Assembly (NCBI GenBank): GCA_946223355.1 | Contig: CAMIPB010000026.1 | Coordinates: forward strand, 1-29,769 | Direction: 5' to 3' | Origin: an uncultured Corynebacterium sp. | GTDB taxonomy: Bacteria > Actinomycetota > Actinomycetes > Mycobacteriales > Mycobacteriaceae | Length of the DNA stretch: 29,769 nt | Part shown: positions 22,694-29,769 of the stretch, one piece after another | Layout: every line of letters begins with the position of its first letter | Numbering within the stretch: position 1 is the stretch's first letter | The notes under the pieces: model-generated | What the model was told of the DNA's origin: nothing | Seen by the model: only the letters and a program-made list of their open reading frames with translations | The model's database searches: none | Position numbers and translations under genes: made by a program

Positions 22694-23377
22694 GTGGAAG
22701 GCGTACAGGACATCCTCTCTCGCGCCGGCATCTTTCAGGGAGTAGACCCGGTTGCCGTAAACAATCTTATCGAGCAGATGGAGACCGTGCGCTTCCCGCG
22801 CGGCACCACCATTTTCGATGAAGGTGAGCCGGGGGACCGTCTATACATCATCACCTCGGGAAAGATTAAGCTCGCCCGCCATGCTCCAGACGGACGTGAG
22901 AACCTCCTTACCGTCATGGGACCATCGGATATGTTCGGCGAATTGTCCATCTTCGACCCAGGTCCACGTACCTCCTCCGCTGTCTGCGTTACTGAGGTTC
23001 AGGCAGCGACCATGGATTCCGAGATGCTCAAGCAGTGGGTTAGCGATCACCCATCCATCGCTCAGCAACTCCTTCGCGTTCTGGCGCGTCGTCTTCGTCG
23101 CACCAATGCGAACCTTGCGGATCTAATATTCACCGACGTTCCTGGCCGCGTTGCCAAGACACTCCTCCAGCTTGCTAACCGCTTCGGTGTGCAAGAAGGC
23201 GGCGCACTACGCGTCAACCACGATCTCACCCAGGAAGAGATCGCTCAGCTTGTCGGCGCATCACGCGAGACCGTCAACAAGGCACTCGCTACTTTCGCCC
23301 ACCGTGGCTGGATTCGCCTCGAAGGCAAGTCCGTCCTCATCGTGGACACGGAGCACTTGGCAAAGCGCGCCCGCTAA
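22694..23377 (+). CDS. glxR: GlxR, CRP/FNR-family cAMP-responsive global regulator
   Basis: A 227-residue transcription factor. The cyclic-nucleotide domain contains FGELSIFDPGPRTSS (81-95) with the phosphate-binding Glu and Arg, a dimer helix follows, and the winged HTH has LTQEEIAQLVGASRETVNKA (178-197) as recognition region. It reads as nearly the same protein as I remember for C. glutamicum GlxR (mycobacterial Crp, Rv3676), which controls carbon, nitrogen and respiratory genes and binds TGTGA-N6-TCACA. The start is GTG at 22694 with TAAGGAG about 7 nt before it; the leader is long and carries no other gene. Confidence 0.96.
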   Translation: MEGVQDILSRAGIFQGVDPVAVNNLIEQMETVRFPRGTTIFDEGEPGDRLYIITSGKIKLARHAPDGRENLLTVMGPSDMFGELSIFDPGPRTSSAVCVTEVQAATMDSEMLKQWVSDHPSIAQQLLRVLARRLRRTNANLADLIFTDVPGRVAKTLLQLANRFGVQEGGALRVNHDLTQEEIAQLVGASRETVNKALATFAHRGWIRLEGKSVLIVDTEHLAKRAR

Positions 23378-23412
23378 GTCGCCTGCACACAGAGCATCCT
23401 AGCTACGGCTAC

Positions 23413-23450
23413 AAAAGGGTCGCCTCCGATTTTTCGGAGGCGACCCTTTT
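23413..23450. terminator. Bidirectional intrinsic terminator after glxR
   Basis: A perfect 17-bp stem (23413-23429 with 23434-23450) with a TTTT loop. A-run and T-run flank it on both sides, so it serves glxR and the convergent hydrolase gene. Confidence 0.95.
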
Positions 23451-23489
23451 GCTTTAAGTCGTCTTGTCTAGAAGTGCCCTAGAAATACT

Positions 23490-24302
23490 TTATTTTTGTC
23501 CGTCCAAGTACTTTAATGCAGTGCGGGTAGACTGCTCAGCAGCGTGGCGAAGGACTGGATCGACGTCGTCATACATTTCGTCAACAAGTGTCTTTACATC
23601 GATGTCATCACCGTGTTCGGCGCGCAGTTCCTTAATCTGATTGAGGCGGAACTCACGGCGGTCCAAGTACTTGCGAGCGAAAACAGAAACATCCTCGGCA
23701 TCTGGGCCATGGCCGGGAAATAGTGGAATATCCTTACCACGAGTCTCAAGGGTTTCAAGCGACTTGAGGTACTCGCCCAAGTCACCATCGGTCTCAGACA
23801 ATAAAGTGGTGTGTCGTCCCACGATGGTGTCACCGGTAATGATGCCTTCGAGCTGAGATTCAGAAGGCTCGCCGGTCCAAGTAAAGAAGGAAACAGAGTC
23901 ACGGGTGTGACCGGGAGTGAACACAACCTCCAAGCGAGGAGTGATGCCGTCAACGGCAATGACCTCACCATCAACGAGTGGCTCAGCACCGTTGCAGTAG
24001 CTTGGATCCACTGCGCGGATGGGTGCGCCGGTGAGCTGACGCAGACGCTGTGCACCCGACGCATGGTCATCATGGCGGTGAGTGAGCAAAATCAAAGCCA
24101 CCTCACCGGCACGCGAATTCACGACGTTGAGATGGCCTTCGTCCTCCGGACCCGGATCGACGACGATTGCTCGAGAGTCCTCACCTGCTCGAATGATCCA
24201 GGTGTTGGTGCCCTCAAGTGCGGTATAAGACGGGTTGTCACACAGTACTACACCGACCGAGCGGCTGACTGCGCGAAGCTGACTATATGCAGGATGCTCC
24301 AT
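23490..24302 (-). CDS. Metallo-beta-lactamase-fold hydrolase (Rv3677c-like)
   Basis: The 270-residue protein has the zinc motif LTHRHDDH (73-80, HxHxDH), then GHTRDSVSFF, TGDTIVG and PGHGPDAEDV, the full set of metal ligands of the family, and a C-terminal helical domain rich in Arg/Glu as in LACTB2-like enzymes. These act as RNases or thioester hydrolases; the substrate here is unknown. TAGGCT lies exactly 7 nt before the ATG, so it has its own leaderless promoter even though ridA ends only 18 nt upstream. Confidence 0.88.
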   Translation of the reverse strand: MEHPAYSQLRAVSRSVGVVLCDNPSYTALEGTNTWIIRAGEDSRAIVVDPGPEDEGHLNVVNSRAGEVALILLTHRHDDHASGAQRLRQLTGAPIRAVDPSYCNGAEPLVDGEVIAVDGITPRLEVVFTPGHTRDSVSFFTWTGEPSESQLEGIITGDTIVGRHTTLLSETDGDLGEYLKSLETLETRGKDIPLFPGHGPDAEDVSVFARKYLDRREFRLNQIKELRAEHGDDIDVKTLVDEMYDDVDPVLRHAAEQSTRTALKYLDGQK

Positions 24303-24309
24303 GCCCTAT

Positions 24310-24315
24310 AGCCTA
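24310..24315 (-). promoter_or_regulatory. Predicted -10 element of the metallo-hydrolase gene
   Basis: TAGGCT on the minus strand, 7 nt before the ATG, within the short gap after ridA. The same hexamer precedes the metallophosphoesterase (28558-28563). Confidence 0.5.
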
Positions 24316-24320
24316 TCTGA

Positions 24321-24800
24321 TTACGCAGAAAACTCCACGTTAATCTCAATTTCAACTGGGGCATTCTTTGGAAGTGCCGCCACACCCACTGCAGAACGTG
24401 CGTGAACACCAGCGTCACCGAAGATGTCCACAATCAGATCAGAAGCACCATTGATAACTGCAGGCTGTTCAGCGAATGCAGGGTCAGAGGATACAAAGCC
24501 CACAAGCTTAAATACACGAGTTACATTGTCCAAGCCCACCTCAGCGTCAATAGCGGCAAGACCATTCAGGACGCAAATTCGCGCCAATTCCTGCGCACGC
24601 TCGGCAGACACCTCAGCACCGACCTTGCCGGTCTCTGCCAGCTCACCATCAACAATAGGTAGCTGACCAGAAGTCCAGGCTTGATTACCAATCTTGGTCA
24701 CAGGAACGTAGCTTGCCAATGGCTTAGCCACTGAAGGCAGCTCCAGACCGAGTTCCTTGAGACGCTGGGAAGGGGTAGATTTCACATTAGCTTCGGTCAT
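24321..24800 (-). CDS. ridA: RidA/YjgF-family enamine/imine deaminase
   Basis: A 159-residue RidA-fold protein. RidA proteins destroy reactive enamine intermediates from PLP enzymes. The catalytic Arg is in the conserved GVHARSAVGVAALP segment, followed by the closing EIEINVEFSA strand. It belongs to the slightly longer subgroup (with an N-terminal TPSQRLKELGLELP) found in actinobacteria. The ATG comes 2 nt after the stop of the DUF4177 gene, with GAGAGG about 12 nt upstream, so the two are coupled. Rv3678c is the counterpart by position. Confidence 0.9.
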   Translation of the reverse strand: MTEANVKSTPSQRLKELGLELPSVAKPLASYVPVTKIGNQAWTSGQLPIVDGELAETGKVGAEVSAERAQELARICVLNGLAAIDAEVGLDNVTRVFKLVGFVSSDPAFAEQPAVINGASDLIVDIFGDAGVHARSAVGVAALPKNAPVEIEINVEFSA

Positions 24801-24802
24801 GA

Positions 24803-24958
24803 CTATTGAACCTCTCGCTTGAAGTAGGCCACCAGGTTTTCTGGGTTAGGACCCGGGGTGATCGAGACTAGCTCCCAACCATCTTCTCCCCAGGTATCAA
24901 GGATCTGCTTAGCAGCGTGCGTGAGTACAGGTACAACAGAATATTCCCATTTCTTCAT
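24803..24958 (-). CDS. Small DUF4177-type protein, 51 residues
   Basis: The protein begins MKKWEYSVVPVLTHAAKQIL and contains WGEDGWELVSITPG, the pattern of DUF4177 proteins, which are small single-domain proteins of unknown role. TAGGAT lies exactly 7 nt before the ATG at 24956-24958, supporting a leaderless start; the longer form to 24988 is rejected because it would include the -10 element. It is cotranscribed with ridA. Confidence 0.8.
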   Translation of the reverse strand: MKKWEYSVVPVLTHAAKQILDTWGEDGWELVSITPGPNPENLVAYFKREVQ

Positions 24959-24996
24959 AGGGCATATCCTACCGTGCCAATCACACACGAGGAGGG

Positions 24997-25368
24997 CTAA
25001 ATCCCCTTGAGCTCCCCACCAGCAGCGAGATACTCAGCCCAATTGGTAATCTGCGGGTTTTTGCGCAAAAGCGCGCGACGCTGACGTTCGGTGAGCCCTC
25101 CCCACACACCAAATTCGACGCGGTTGTCCAAGGCATCCGCACGGCACTCGGTAAGCACTGGGCAGTGACGGCAAATAGCAGCAGCACGTCGCTGCTCCGC
25201 ACCGCGAACAAACAACGCGTCTGGATCCCCATTGCGACATGCCGCCTGCGTCACCCACTCCCCACGTTCAACCGTGGTGGAGAAACTAGATCGTGCAGAG
25301 GAATGCGTTAATACAGGGGCACCCGCCCGGGTCGTGTTTCGGACAGGGACAGCAAGAGCTGCAGTCAT
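24997..25368 (-). CDS. whcA: WhiB-family [4Fe-4S] regulator, WhcA/WhiB4 type
   Basis: A 123-residue Wbl protein. Cys44, Cys66, Cys69 and Cys75 (C-x21-C-x2-C-x5-C) bind the cluster, followed by GVWGGLTERQRR (87-98), the Wbl turn and basic helix. The position divergent from the class A PBP gene is that of C. glutamicum whcA and mycobacterial whiB4, both linked to the oxidative stress response. The N-terminus has a longer unstructured Ala/Ser/Thr segment. GAGGAG is 6 nt before the ATG. The mycobacterial ArsA-like genes (Rv3679-Rv3680) are absent from this interval. Confidence 0.92.
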   Translation of the reverse strand: MTAALAVPVRNTTRAGAPVLTHSSARSSFSTTVERGEWVTQAACRNGDPDALFVRGAEQRRAAAICRHCPVLTECRADALDNRVEFGVWGGLTERQRRALLRKNPQITNWAEYLAAGGELKGI

Positions 25369-25524
25369 CTAACACTCCTCAAAAACTCTAGAAATATAAA
25401 TTTTCCCTGGCTATCAACATGGAAGCTAGGGATTGTTTGTAAGTATATTCACCGATCTCCCAAATCGTCGAATAGGTCACACTTTAGGGGGGAGTTTGAT
25501 ATTTCGCTAACGAACTAAGCCACG

Positions 25525-25530
25525 TAGGGT
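25525..25530 (+). promoter_or_regulatory. Predicted -10 element of the PBP gene
   Basis: TAGGGT lies 7 nt before the GTG start at 25538; no ribosome binding site beyond AAGG next to the codon. A TATATA between the two is an alternative. Confidence 0.4.
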
Positions 25531-25537
25531 ATATAAG

Positions 25538-28027
25538 GTGACTGTTTCAAAAGCCCTGGGAAGAATGATTCTCGCAACGGTGGGCATCGCATTAGTGATC
25601 GCGCTTGCCCTCACGCCAATTTCGGCTGCCACCGGCATCGGAATCTCGCGTGCTGACGCCGCAATGGACACCAAACTCGAAGACATCGAGGAAGGTAAAA
25701 CCCCAGGCGTGAGCGTGATTAAAGACGCCAAAGGCAAGAACATGGCGTACATCTTCAAACACCGACGCCACCCAGTGTCCAGCAAGCGCATTTCACAGCC
25801 CATGAAAGACGCAATCGTTGCCATCGAGGACCGCCGCTTTTATGAACACAGTGGCGTGGACTTCCAAGGCAACTTCCGCGCGATGATTTCTAACGTTTTG
25901 GCAGGCGGCGTCACCCAAGGTGCGTCCACACTGAACCAGCAATACGTCAAGAACTACCTTCTGCTCGTAGACGCTGAGACAGATGAAGAACGCGCAGCCG
26001 CTACAGAGCAGACCATCGGCCGCAAACTACGTGAAATCCGCATGGCCGCAAAGCTCGACAAGTCCATGTCCAAAGACGAGATTTTGGCTAATTACCTCAA
26101 CCTCGTCCCCTGGGGAAACCACGCCTACGGCGTCGAGGCTGCTGCCCGAACCTACTTTGGCACCAATGCTTCGAAACTGAATGTAAAACAGTCCGCCATG
26201 CTTGCGGGCATGGTGCAATCCTCGGAGTACCTCAACCCGTGGACGAACACCGAAGCAGTGCTGGATCGACGCAATCAAGTACTCAACGCAATGGCAGCAA
26301 TGGGCAAGATCACCGAGGAAGAAGCTGAGAAATACTCCAAAGAAGACCTGGGAGTTTTGAAAAAGCCCGCTACGTTACCCAATGGTTGCATCGGAGCAGG
26401 AAACAAGGGCTTTTTCTGCGACTACGCACTCAAATATCTCGAAGGCCGCGGCATCAAGCGCAACATGCTTGAAAACGGCTCCTACACAATCCGCACCACC
26501 TTGGATCCTCAGGTGCAGAAGCAGGCACAGGAGGCCGTCGTAAAGCACACCTCTCCTGATGCAGCAGGTGTCGCAGAAGTAATGAACGTAGTAGAGCCGA
26601 GCCCGCGGGAGCGCAAAGTTCTAGCCATGGTGTCTTCCCGTGACTACGGACTGGATCTAAAATCAAACGAGACTATCCTGCCGCAGCCCTATTCAATGGT
26701 AGGCAACGGCGCCGGCTCAATTTTCAAGATATTTACTGCTGCGGCAGCAATCAACGCCGGCTACGGAATCGAGAACCAGCTTGACGTCCCCAACCGATAT
26801 GAGGCTAAAGGGCTAGGAGCAGGCGGCGCAGAAAACTGCCCGCCAGATCACTACTGTGTGGAAAACGCTGCGTCATACAAGAACTCGATGACGTTTACTG
26901 AGACGCTCGCACATTCCCCGAACACGACGTTCATCAAGATGGCGGAGGAAGTAGGAATTCCAGCCATTGTAGATATGTCGGTCAAACTGGGGCTACGCAG
27001 CTACGAAGATAAGGGCACCCACGGGGCAAAAGATTCCATCGCCAACTTCACCCGGGAAGCCAACCTTGGTTCGTACACGCTGGGCCCTACTCCGGTTAAT
27101 CCGCTGGAATTGGCCAATGTTGGTGCCACTATTGCCTCTGGCGGCATGTGGTGCGAACCGTCCCCTATCACCTCTGTTAAAGACAAGTACGGCAACGATG
27201 TGTTCCTCCAAAAGCCAAAGTGTGAACGCGCTATGGGCAAACCACAAGCCGATGCTCTGGCCAATGCCATGAAGGAAGACGCCACTAAGGGCACCGCCTC
27301 TGCTGCAGCCAACAATCACGGCTGGTCTACACCTATCGCAGCTAAAACCGGAACCACGGAATCGCACAATTCCGCTGCATTCCTTGGTTTTAACTCCGGG
27401 TTCTCCGCAGCGCCGTACATCTACAATGACGGCGTCAGCACCCGCCCACTCTGTACCGGTCCGGTACGCCAGTGCGAGGAGGGGTCGCTATTTGGCGGTA
27501 AAGAGCCAGCTTCTACGTTCTTCTCCCTAGCCAGCCAAATCCCAGAAGCATTAAACGGCAACATCGCTCCCGTGGAAGACCGCTTCAAGAAAGGGTCTGC
27601 CGGCGGAATTTTGGACGAGCTGCGGAACCTCAGCGAAGGCGAAGCCCGCAAGAAGCTGGAAAAAGCCGACTTCAAGGCCAAGGTGGAGATGATCGGTGGC
27701 GTGAATGTCCCTAAGGGGCAGGTAGTCCGCGCCATGCGTCCAGCCGGCGGATTAAGCAAAGGCGCAGAAGTTACCCTGCAAATATCTGATGGCTCCGGAT
27801 TTAGTGTTCCAGACCCATCACCGAGTACAGATGGCGCCCCCGCGCCTTCTGACCAGGGTGGCCGCTCAGCGAACAACGACGGTGACGCTAACTCCCCTTC
27901 ACGCCGCGGCAACAATGGCGGGAGCCGAAGCGGAGGCGGCAACCGTGGTGGCGGACCGAAACCGCAAGACCTTCAGCGTGACGCCGAGCGCCTAGCCAAC
28001 GACATCATCGATTCCCTCGGACTATAA
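25538..28027 (+). CDS. Class A penicillin-binding protein with PASTA domain (PonA2-like)
   Basis: This 829-residue bifunctional enzyme makes and cross-links peptidoglycan. After a membrane anchor (about 8-28) comes the GT51 domain with catalytic Glu97 (AIEDRRFYEHSGVD) and QGASTLNQQYVKN. The transpeptidase has Ser394-IF-Lys397 (GAGSIFK, not the usual PGSTFK), SPN at 460-462 and KTG at 603-605. One PASTA domain spans about 695-752. The end (753-810) is a Ser/Pro/Gly/Asn-rich tail, then a charged helix. Eight cysteines (284, 294, 434, 440, 539, 562, 639, 646) all lie outside the membrane and form four close pairs. The start is GTG. It is divergent from whcA, like C. glutamicum pbp and mycobacterial ponA2. 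Confidence 0.93.
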   Translation: MTVSKALGRMILATVGIALVIALALTPISAATGIGISRADAAMDTKLEDIEEGKTPGVSVIKDAKGKNMAYIFKHRRHPVSSKRISQPMKDAIVAIEDRRFYEHSGVDFQGNFRAMISNVLAGGVTQGASTLNQQYVKNYLLLVDAETDEERAAATEQTIGRKLREIRMAAKLDKSMSKDEILANYLNLVPWGNHAYGVEAAARTYFGTNASKLNVKQSAMLAGMVQSSEYLNPWTNTEAVLDRRNQVLNAMAAMGKITEEEAEKYSKEDLGVLKKPATLPNGCIGAGNKGFFCDYALKYLEGRGIKRNMLENGSYTIRTTLDPQVQKQAQEAVVKHTSPDAAGVAEVMNVVEPSPRERKVLAMVSSRDYGLDLKSNETILPQPYSMVGNGAGSIFKIFTAAAAINAGYGIENQLDVPNRYEAKGLGAGGAENCPPDHYCVENAASYKNSMTFTETLAHSPNTTFIKMAEEVGIPAIVDMSVKLGLRSYEDKGTHGAKDSIANFTREANLGSYTLGPTPVNPLELANVGATIASGGMWCEPSPITSVKDKYGNDVFLQKPKCERAMGKPQADALANAMKEDATKGTASAAANNHGWSTPIAAKTGTTESHNSAAFLGFNSGFSAAPYIYNDGVSTRPLCTGPVRQCEEGSLFGGKEPASTFFSLASQIPEALNGNIAPVEDRFKKGSAGGILDELRNLSEGEARKKLEKADFKAKVEMIGGVNVPKGQVVRAMRPAGGLSKGAEVTLQISDGSGFSVPDPSPSTDGAPAPSDQGGRSANNDGDANSPSRRGNNGGSRSGGGNRGGGPKPQDLQRDAERLANDIIDSLGL

Positions 28028-28065
28028 AGCTCAAACGGGCTCTAAGTCCGGCCCCGGCTTTGGTA

Positions 28066-28533
28066 CTAGTTTGAAAGCTTGGACTTAACCGCCGCAGACA
28101 AACGCTTGCCGTCCGCACGGCCTGCCGCCAATTCGTTAGCTTTCGCCATTACCTGACCCATCTGTTTCATAGTCACGTCCCCACCAGTTTGCGTGGCAAC
28201 CGCGGAAACTGCTTCCTCTACCAGCTTGTTCACGCCGGCATCATCCAGCTGCTCTGGCTGGTAGGACTCGAAGAACGGGACGTCGATAAGCTCTGCCTCA
28301 GCCAGCTCCGGGCGGTCGTTTTCCTTGTACATTTCGGCAGATTCTTTGCGCTTTTTGATTTCGCGGGCGATGACCTTGAGCACGTCGTCGTCGGAAAGCT
28401 CGTGACGGCCACCAGTGGTTTCCTCGGCCTGGATTGCCGCGAGCAACGCACGGATTGCCGCAGTGCGCTCCTTCTCGCGCGCCTTCATTGCGGTTTTCAA
28501 ATCTCCACGGATGGTTTCTTTTAAGGTAGTCAT
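28066..28533 (-). CDS. GatB/YqeY domain protein
   Basis: A 155-residue YqeY-type protein (MTTLKETIRGDLKTAMKARE start, RALLAAIQAEE, REIKKRKESAE, then YQPEQLDD and MKQMGQVM). The fold resembles the tail domain of the GatB amidotransferase, which binds tRNA; the biological role is not settled. The full ORF reaches 28872, but homology begins at the ATG 28531-28533, which has TAAGTT exactly 7 nt upstream. Its 3' end faces the PBP gene across 38 nt that contain a weak inverted repeat. Confidence 0.88.
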   Translation of the reverse strand: MTTLKETIRGDLKTAMKAREKERTAAIRALLAAIQAEETTGGRHELSDDDVLKVIAREIKKRKESAEMYKENDRPELAEAELIDVPFFESYQPEQLDDAGVNKLVEEAVSAVATQTGGDVTMKQMGQVMAKANELAAGRADGKRLSAAVKSKLSN

Positions 28534-28540
28534 GGCATCG

Positions 28541-28563
28541 AACTTACCCTTTTTGGGTAGGCT
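28541..28563. promoter_or_regulatory. Divergent -10 elements of yqeY-like (minus) and metallophosphoesterase (plus) genes
   Basis: TAAGTT (28546-28541, minus) is 7 nt before the YqeY ATG and TAGGCT (28558-28563, plus) is 7 nt before the GTG at 28571. The two elements are 11 bp apart, so polymerase binding should be mutually exclusive. Confidence 0.5.
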
Positions 28564-28570
28564 GATGGGC

Positions 28571-29518
28571 GTGAAAGACGCAGAGAAAACATCAGCGAAA
28601 ACATCCTGGAAGAAGCTTCTCGGACTCACGCTCGGCGCTAGCTCGATCGCCGGCTTGGCGACGCTAGCCTGGGCCAACTCGGAACTCACCAAGTTCCGGT
28701 TGAAAACCGTGGAGGTCCCACTCCTTCCACCTGGCACGCTACGCGGCAAAGATGCTTTCCGCCTACTACATATCTCTGATTTACACATGATTGCAGGGCA
28801 GGAAACCAAGATTGCATGGGTCTCCGCGCTAGATGCGTTAAACCCGGATTTGGTGGTTAACACCGGCGACAACCTGTCCGACTACAACGGTGTTCCGGAT
28901 ACTCTGCGCGCGCTCGATCCGCTACTCAACCGTCCGGGCCTATTTGTCTTTGGCACCAATGACTACTGGGCTCCGCGGCCCGCGAATCCTTTTAACTATC
29001 TCTTTGGGAAAAAACGTAAGCCCTCCTATATCGATTTGCCTTGGCAGGGGATGCGAGCGGCTTTCTTGGAGCGCGGCTGGCTCGACGCCAATCAAAATCG
29101 CCATGAGTTCAAAGTCGGGGATGTACGCCTAGCTGTTGCCGGCGTGGACGATCCGCACCATGACCTGGATAATTACTCTGAGATTGCTGGCGCACCAAAT
29201 GCAGATGCTGATCTTTGCTTAGCACTCTTGCACGCTCCCGAGCCACGCGTTTTGGAACAATTCGCCCGCGACGGTTACCAGCTCTCCCTCTCCGGCCACA
29301 CCCACGGCGGCCAGTTGTGCCTTCCAGGTGAGCGCGCCATTGTCACCAACTGCGAAATCGACCGTAAGCGCGCCAACGGCCTCCACGACTTCACCGCCGG
29401 TGCTCACACGATGAAGATGCACGTCTCCAACGGTCTGGGAACCTCTAAATTCGTTCCATTCCGTCTATTCTGCCGCCCTTCCGCTACGTTGCTTTTGATT
29501 ACAGAGCGCGATTCTTAG
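28571..29518 (+). CDS. Calcineurin-like metallophosphoesterase (Rv3683-like)
   Basis: With the GTG at 28571 the protein has 315 residues. An N-terminal hydrophobic helix (LLGLTLGASSIAGLATLAWA) anchors it in the membrane. The metal motifs are ISDLH (68-72), VNTGDN (96-101), GTNDYW (128-133, where GNH is usual and Asp replaces His), LLHAPE and SGHTHGGQ. The Asp in GTND is common in this YkuE-like branch. It is probably a phosphodiesterase on lipids or envelope substrates. TAGGCT lies 7 nt upstream of the GTG; an ATG at 28565 is two codons earlier and cannot be excluded. The position after the PBP matches Rv3683. Confidence 0.88.
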   Translation: MKDAEKTSAKTSWKKLLGLTLGASSIAGLATLAWANSELTKFRLKTVEVPLLPPGTLRGKDAFRLLHISDLHMIAGQETKIAWVSALDALNPDLVVNTGDNLSDYNGVPDTLRALDPLLNRPGLFVFGTNDYWAPRPANPFNYLFGKKRKPSYIDLPWQGMRAAFLERGWLDANQNRHEFKVGDVRLAVAGVDDPHHDLDNYSEIAGAPNADADLCLALLHAPEPRVLEQFARDGYQLSLSGHTHGGQLCLPGERAIVTNCEIDRKRANGLHDFTAGAHTMKMHVSNGLGTSKFVPFRLFCRPSATLLLITERDS

Positions 29519-29534
29519 CCGTGTACTGCGCGTT

Positions 29535-29563
29535 TTGGCTGCCTCGCACTCGCGTCCTACAGT
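29535..29563 (+). promoter_or_regulatory. Predicted promoter of tRNA-Pro
   Basis: TTGGCT (29535-29540), a 17-bp spacer and TACAGT (29558-29563) end 8 nt before the mature tRNA. Confidence 0.6.
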
Positions 29564-29571
29564 AAAAGCAG

Positions 29572-29645
29572 CGGGACATGGCGCAGTTTGGTAGCGCACC
29601 TCGTTCGGGACGAGGGGGTCGCAGGTTCAAATCCTGTTGTCCCGA
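29572..29645 (+). tRNA. tRNA-Pro, anticodon CGG
   Basis: A 74-nt cloverleaf: acceptor CGGGACA pairs with TGTCCCG (29638-29644), discriminator A29645, D-arm GGCGCAGTTTGGTAGCGC, anticodon stem CCTCG/CGAGG around loop TTCGGGA with anticodon CGG, and T-arm GCAGG-TTCAAAT-CCTGT. The CCA end is not encoded (the bases after the discriminator are CAA). Confidence 0.97.
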
Positions 29646-29769
29646 CAAATTTCATCCGCGAGGATGACCCGGCGCCGCGAAGCTGACCCGGCCTGCTTGA
29701 GTCGGCGCGGTTTAGCGGGCGTGCTAATGCGAGATCGGCAAAACGCGTATGAAATCAAGATATTCGGGC
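29646..29769. other. Region after the tRNA, no recognised gene
   Basis: A plus-strand frame is open from ATG 29664 to the window end (MTRRREADPACLSRRG start), but a minus-strand frame is also open and neither resembles a known protein. There is no good ribosome binding site. The tRNA 3' end is a common integration site, but nothing mobile is visible in these 124 bases. Confidence 0.3.

Noticed and set aside
28534..28872. N-terminal extension of the YqeY-like gene
   Set aside because: It runs antisense through the phosphoesterase start, and family similarity begins at the ATG 28533, which has its own -10 element.
29664..29769. Partial gene downstream of tRNA-Pro
   Set aside because: Open frames exist on both strands over only about 105 bases, without ribosome binding site or recognisable sequence.

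Overview
The window comes from an actinobacterium, almost certainly a Corynebacterium of moderate G+C content. The evidence is a GlxR-type cAMP regulator, a WhcA/WhiB4-type iron-sulfur protein next to a PASTA-containing class A penicillin-binding protein, a 6C small RNA, actinobacterial Tad secretion genes, and an overall gene order that I recall as that of the Mycobacterium tuberculosis stretch Rv3654c-Rv3683. No prophage, transposon or CRISPR array is visible; this is mostly conserved chromosome with two transporter operons set into it.

Layout. 1-66 is the tail of a plus-strand gene, probably the DEAH helicase that usually borders this locus. 63-5088 (minus) is a compact Tad/Flp pilus-type operon: cpaE-like, tadA, tadB, tadC, flp-like pilin, and two TadE-like minor pilins, most overlapping by 1-4 nt. 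5250-9593 (minus) is ugpAEBC, a glycerol-3-phosphate type ABC importer. 9594-10165 is a regulatory region holding the 6C RNA (minus strand) and divergent promoters. 10166-13428 carries a HAD-IB phosphatase, a Fic-like protein (minus), a holin-like membrane protein and an alpha/beta hydrolase. 13770-19061 (plus) is dppABCD, a peptide importer with a fused double ATPase. 19097-22432 (minus) is marP, a NUDIX/CoA-pyrophosphatase-like gene, a TlpA-like thioredoxin and nth. A tiny leaderless membrane-peptide gene and glxR follow on plus. 23490-25368 (minus) is a metallo-beta-lactamase-fold hydrolase, ridA, a DUF4177 protein and whcA. 25538-28027 (plus) is the PBP, then a GatB/YqeY protein (minus), a metallophosphoesterase (plus) and tRNA-Pro(CGG).

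How it fits together. The genes deal mainly with the cell envelope and stress: pilus assembly, import of phosphoester and peptide nutrients, a periplasmic serine protease, a membrane-anchored thioredoxin, peptidoglycan synthesis and DNA repair. GlxR, encoded here, has a near-consensus candidate site in the dppA promoter. An 11-bp-phased direct repeat, AGGTTAA-N4-AGGTAAA, occurs upstream of both the ugp and dpp operons, which suggests one shared response regulator. About ten genes have a TANNNT -10 element 7-8 nt before the start codon and no good ribosome binding site, so they are probably leaderless; I used this to choose several starts. Homology statements come from reading the protein sequences, not from a database search.
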